A stretch of 5,744 nt of DNA from assembly GCA_019114925.1 (NCBI GenBank), contig DXEO01000162.1, forward strand, positions 1 to 5,744. The letters are read 5' to 3'. Source of the DNA: Candidatus Corynebacterium faecipullorum (GTDB lineage: Bacteria; Actinomycetota; Actinomycetes; Mycobacteriales; Mycobacteriaceae). The position numbers and the translations under genes were made by a program. Positions 4,360-5,744 of this stretch are shown in pieces; the stretch's first letter is position 1, and every line of letters starts with the position of its first letter. The notes under the pieces are model-generated. The model was not told the DNA's origin and made no database searches. It was given only the letters and a program-made list of their open reading frames with translations.

Positions 4360-5744
4360 TTAATCCCTGTCGGCGAAGCGGACGGAGGAAATGCGGTGAA
4401 CCGGGAAGCGCACGGGTTTGCCCGCTGGGCCTAGGGCATCAATGTAGCCGCCTTCTACCGACAGTGGCTTCACCGTCACGGCGCGGAGACCACCGCTTTT
4501 ATCGGCATAGGAAATCACGATATCGGCGTGGAAGCGCGCGGCGGCACGGGCGAGCGTGAGGGGATCCGGTTCCTCTGCCTTCTGCGCGCTGGGATTTTGT
4601 GCTGATTTCCGCAGGGCCTGCACGGCTTCATCCACCGAAGCAGGCTCGCGTTTGCGGGGCTTCGTGCGGGGCGTGGGCAAAAGGTAGGGCTCGGGGGCGA
4701 CGGCCAGGGAGGCGCCGGATTCATCCTCCGCAGTGGGGGAGAGGCCCTTAGCGCGCAGCTTTTCCAGAAGCTCGCCCACACGCAGCTGCGAGACCGCCAC
4801 GGTGGGCGCGAGCAGGCGCAGGCCGGGGACTGAGGCAACGGCGAGCTCCAAAAGTGCGGGATCCTCGCTGCGCAGGTAGGAGAGCGCAGGTCCGCTGCGG
4901 AGGGTGCCATGGCGCTTGGCGACGTCCCCGATGGCAAACCCCAATGCCTGCGGCACGCCCGTCGGGGAGTGCGCTTCCAAGAAGTCGGTCATCTCCTGGG
5001 CAGTGAGACCCTGGTCCATGCCGCGGCGGATGGTGGACTCGCTGATGTGGTAGACGCTGGCCAAGCCGGGGGATTCGAGATCCGCTAGGGATGCGAGGGT
5101 GCGGTGCGTGCCTGGCTCAAGGGGCCCGGGCACGAGGACGGTGAGGTCCTGCTGGATGATGAACTCGCTGACGGTCTCAGGAACGAGGCTGGTGGCCGCG
5201 GTGGAATCTCCCAGCACGCGGGTGGCCTTGCCCAGTGCCACCGCGCCGATCCATTCGGCTTCGGCGCGCAGCTTTTCAATGGTCAACGTGCGCGTGTGGC
5301 TGGCAAAGAGTGGGGATCGAAAGCGCAGGTCTTCCCAGAACTCTTCGTTGTTCAGCGCGACTGCGGAGTGTGCATAGACGCCGAGGACGAAGGCGCGAAA
5401 GCGCGGCAGGCGGCGGACAAAACTGTCGTCTGCGAGCACTCGGGTCTCAGCCCAACTGGCCCAGGGGGAGGTGCGCCAGGCGTCGAGAAGAATACGCCAT
5501 TTCTCCCCGAGATCGGCCTCGAGCCAGTCTTGGGAGCCAGTGGTAGGAGCGAGGAAATGCCCCTCCAAGCCATCCGGCTCGCCGCGGTGGAGAAGCCTAG
5601 CGTGGTGGCCCAAGCAGATGAGCCGCGCGACTTCCTCCTTCTCCAGATCGAGGTCTTTGGCTAGTTGGTTGAGGGGGCGAACGCCTACCGAGGCATCCTT
5701 GAGTAGCGCTACGGGATGGCTTCCGAGCAACTCGATGAGCCGCT
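4360..5744 (-). CDS. Helicase-associated protein with XPB-N-like and WYL-like domains, 5' truncated by window
   Basis: The frame is open to the window edge, so only the C-terminal 460 residues or so are seen; relatives such as M. tuberculosis Rv0862c are, as I recall, about 750 aa. Counting from the codon at 5730, residues 12-48 look like a winged-helix region (VRPLNQLAKDLDLEKEEVARL), 190-279 form a domain of the Helicase_C_3/XPB-N type beginning FIIQQDLTVL, 330-395 are a Pro-, Lys- and Glu-rich linker, and 400-454 resemble a WYL domain (IVISYADKSGG, VKPLSVEGGYIDAL, RFPVHRISSVRF). No Walker motif is visible, so this part is not itself an ATPase. It probably assists or targets the XPB helicase encoded 37 nt downstream, whose N-terminal domain is its homologue; that role is inferred. 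The TTG at 5728-5730 is internal, not the true start. Confidence 0.9.
   Translation of the reverse strand, partial: RLIELLGSHPVALLKDASVGVRPLNQLAKDLDLEKEEVARLICLGHHARLLHRGEPDGLEGHFLAPTTGSQDWLEADLGEKWRILLDAWRTSPWASWAETRVLADDSFVRRLPRFRAFVLGVYAHSAVALNNEEFWEDLRFRSPLFASHTRTLTIEKLRAEAEWIGAVALGKATRVLGDSTAATSLVPETVSEFIIQQDLTVLVPGPLEPGTHRTLASLADLESPGLASVYHISESTIRRGMDQGLTAQEMTDFLEAHSPTGVPQALGFAIGDVAKRHGTLRSGPALSYLRSEDPALLELAVASVPGLRLLAPTVAVSQLRVGELLEKLRAKGLSPTAEDESGASLAVAPEPYLLPTPRTKPRKREPASVDEAVQALRKSAQNPSAQKAEEPDPLTLARAAARFHADIVISYADKSGGLRAVTVKPLSVEGGYIDALGPAGKPVRFPVHRISSVRFADRD

Noticed and set aside
4014..4559. + strand open frame of 181 codons
   Set aside because: It is antisense to the helicase N-terminus, the gene junction and the partner C-terminus, all of which are supported on the - strand.
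5104..5664. + strand open frame of 186 codons
   Set aside because: It is antisense to the helicase-associated protein and has low-complexity composition typical of an antisense shadow.
5728..5730. TTG as the start of the helicase-associated protein
   Set aside because: The frame continues upstream without a stop to the window edge (residues R-L-I-E precede it), and relatives are far longer, so the gene is cut by the window and does not start here.

Overview
The window looks like a piece of a Corynebacterium chromosome. I base this on the high but not extreme G+C, codon choice rich in GGC, GCC, ACC and ATC, a 5S rRNA 3' end of actinobacterial type, an XPB helicase very close to the mycobacterial one, and a two-segment membrane protein that resembles the corynebacterial DUF3239 family. 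I cannot fix the species from sequence alone.

Layout. Positions 1-68 are the 3' part of a 5S rRNA on the + strand, the tail of an rRNA operon that starts outside the window. A strong intrinsic terminator follows at 104-144. From there to about 526 I see no convincing gene. The stretch holds a 28-nt imperfect inverted repeat (161-188 with 246-273), a 14-nt tandem repeat inside its left arm, and several hairpins. At 527-766 on the - strand there is a possible small secreted or membrane protein, but an open + strand frame covers the same DNA and the coding strand is not certain. The 774-910 gap shows no clear terminator.

Positions 911-5744 are one tight - strand gene run, read from right to left: (i) a helicase-associated protein, cut at its 5' end by the window edge, with an XPB-N-like domain and a WYL-like C-terminus; (ii) 37 nt later, a complete XPB/ERCC3-type superfamily 2 DNA helicase; (iii) 4 nt later, a small membrane-anchored protein of unknown function (DUF3239-like); (iv) directly abutting it, a class I PLP-dependent aminotransferase like M. 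tuberculosis Rv0858c. The spacing implies one transcript whose promoter lies beyond 5744. From memory of the M. tuberculosis gene order, Rv0862c (partner), Rv0861c (ercc3) and Rv0858c (aminotransferase) form the matching block. Here the membrane protein occupies the place of the two fatty-acid oxidation genes.

How they might work together. The helicase and its upstream partner carry the same domain, visible by comparing the two proteins here, so a joint DNA-processing role is plausible. The membrane protein and the aminotransferase are linked by transcription and probably by translational coupling, but nothing in their sequence ties them to DNA repair. The coding region is an ordinary conserved actinobacterial locus. 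The less explained parts are the post-rRNA inverted repeat, the small ORF and the shared-domain helicase pair.
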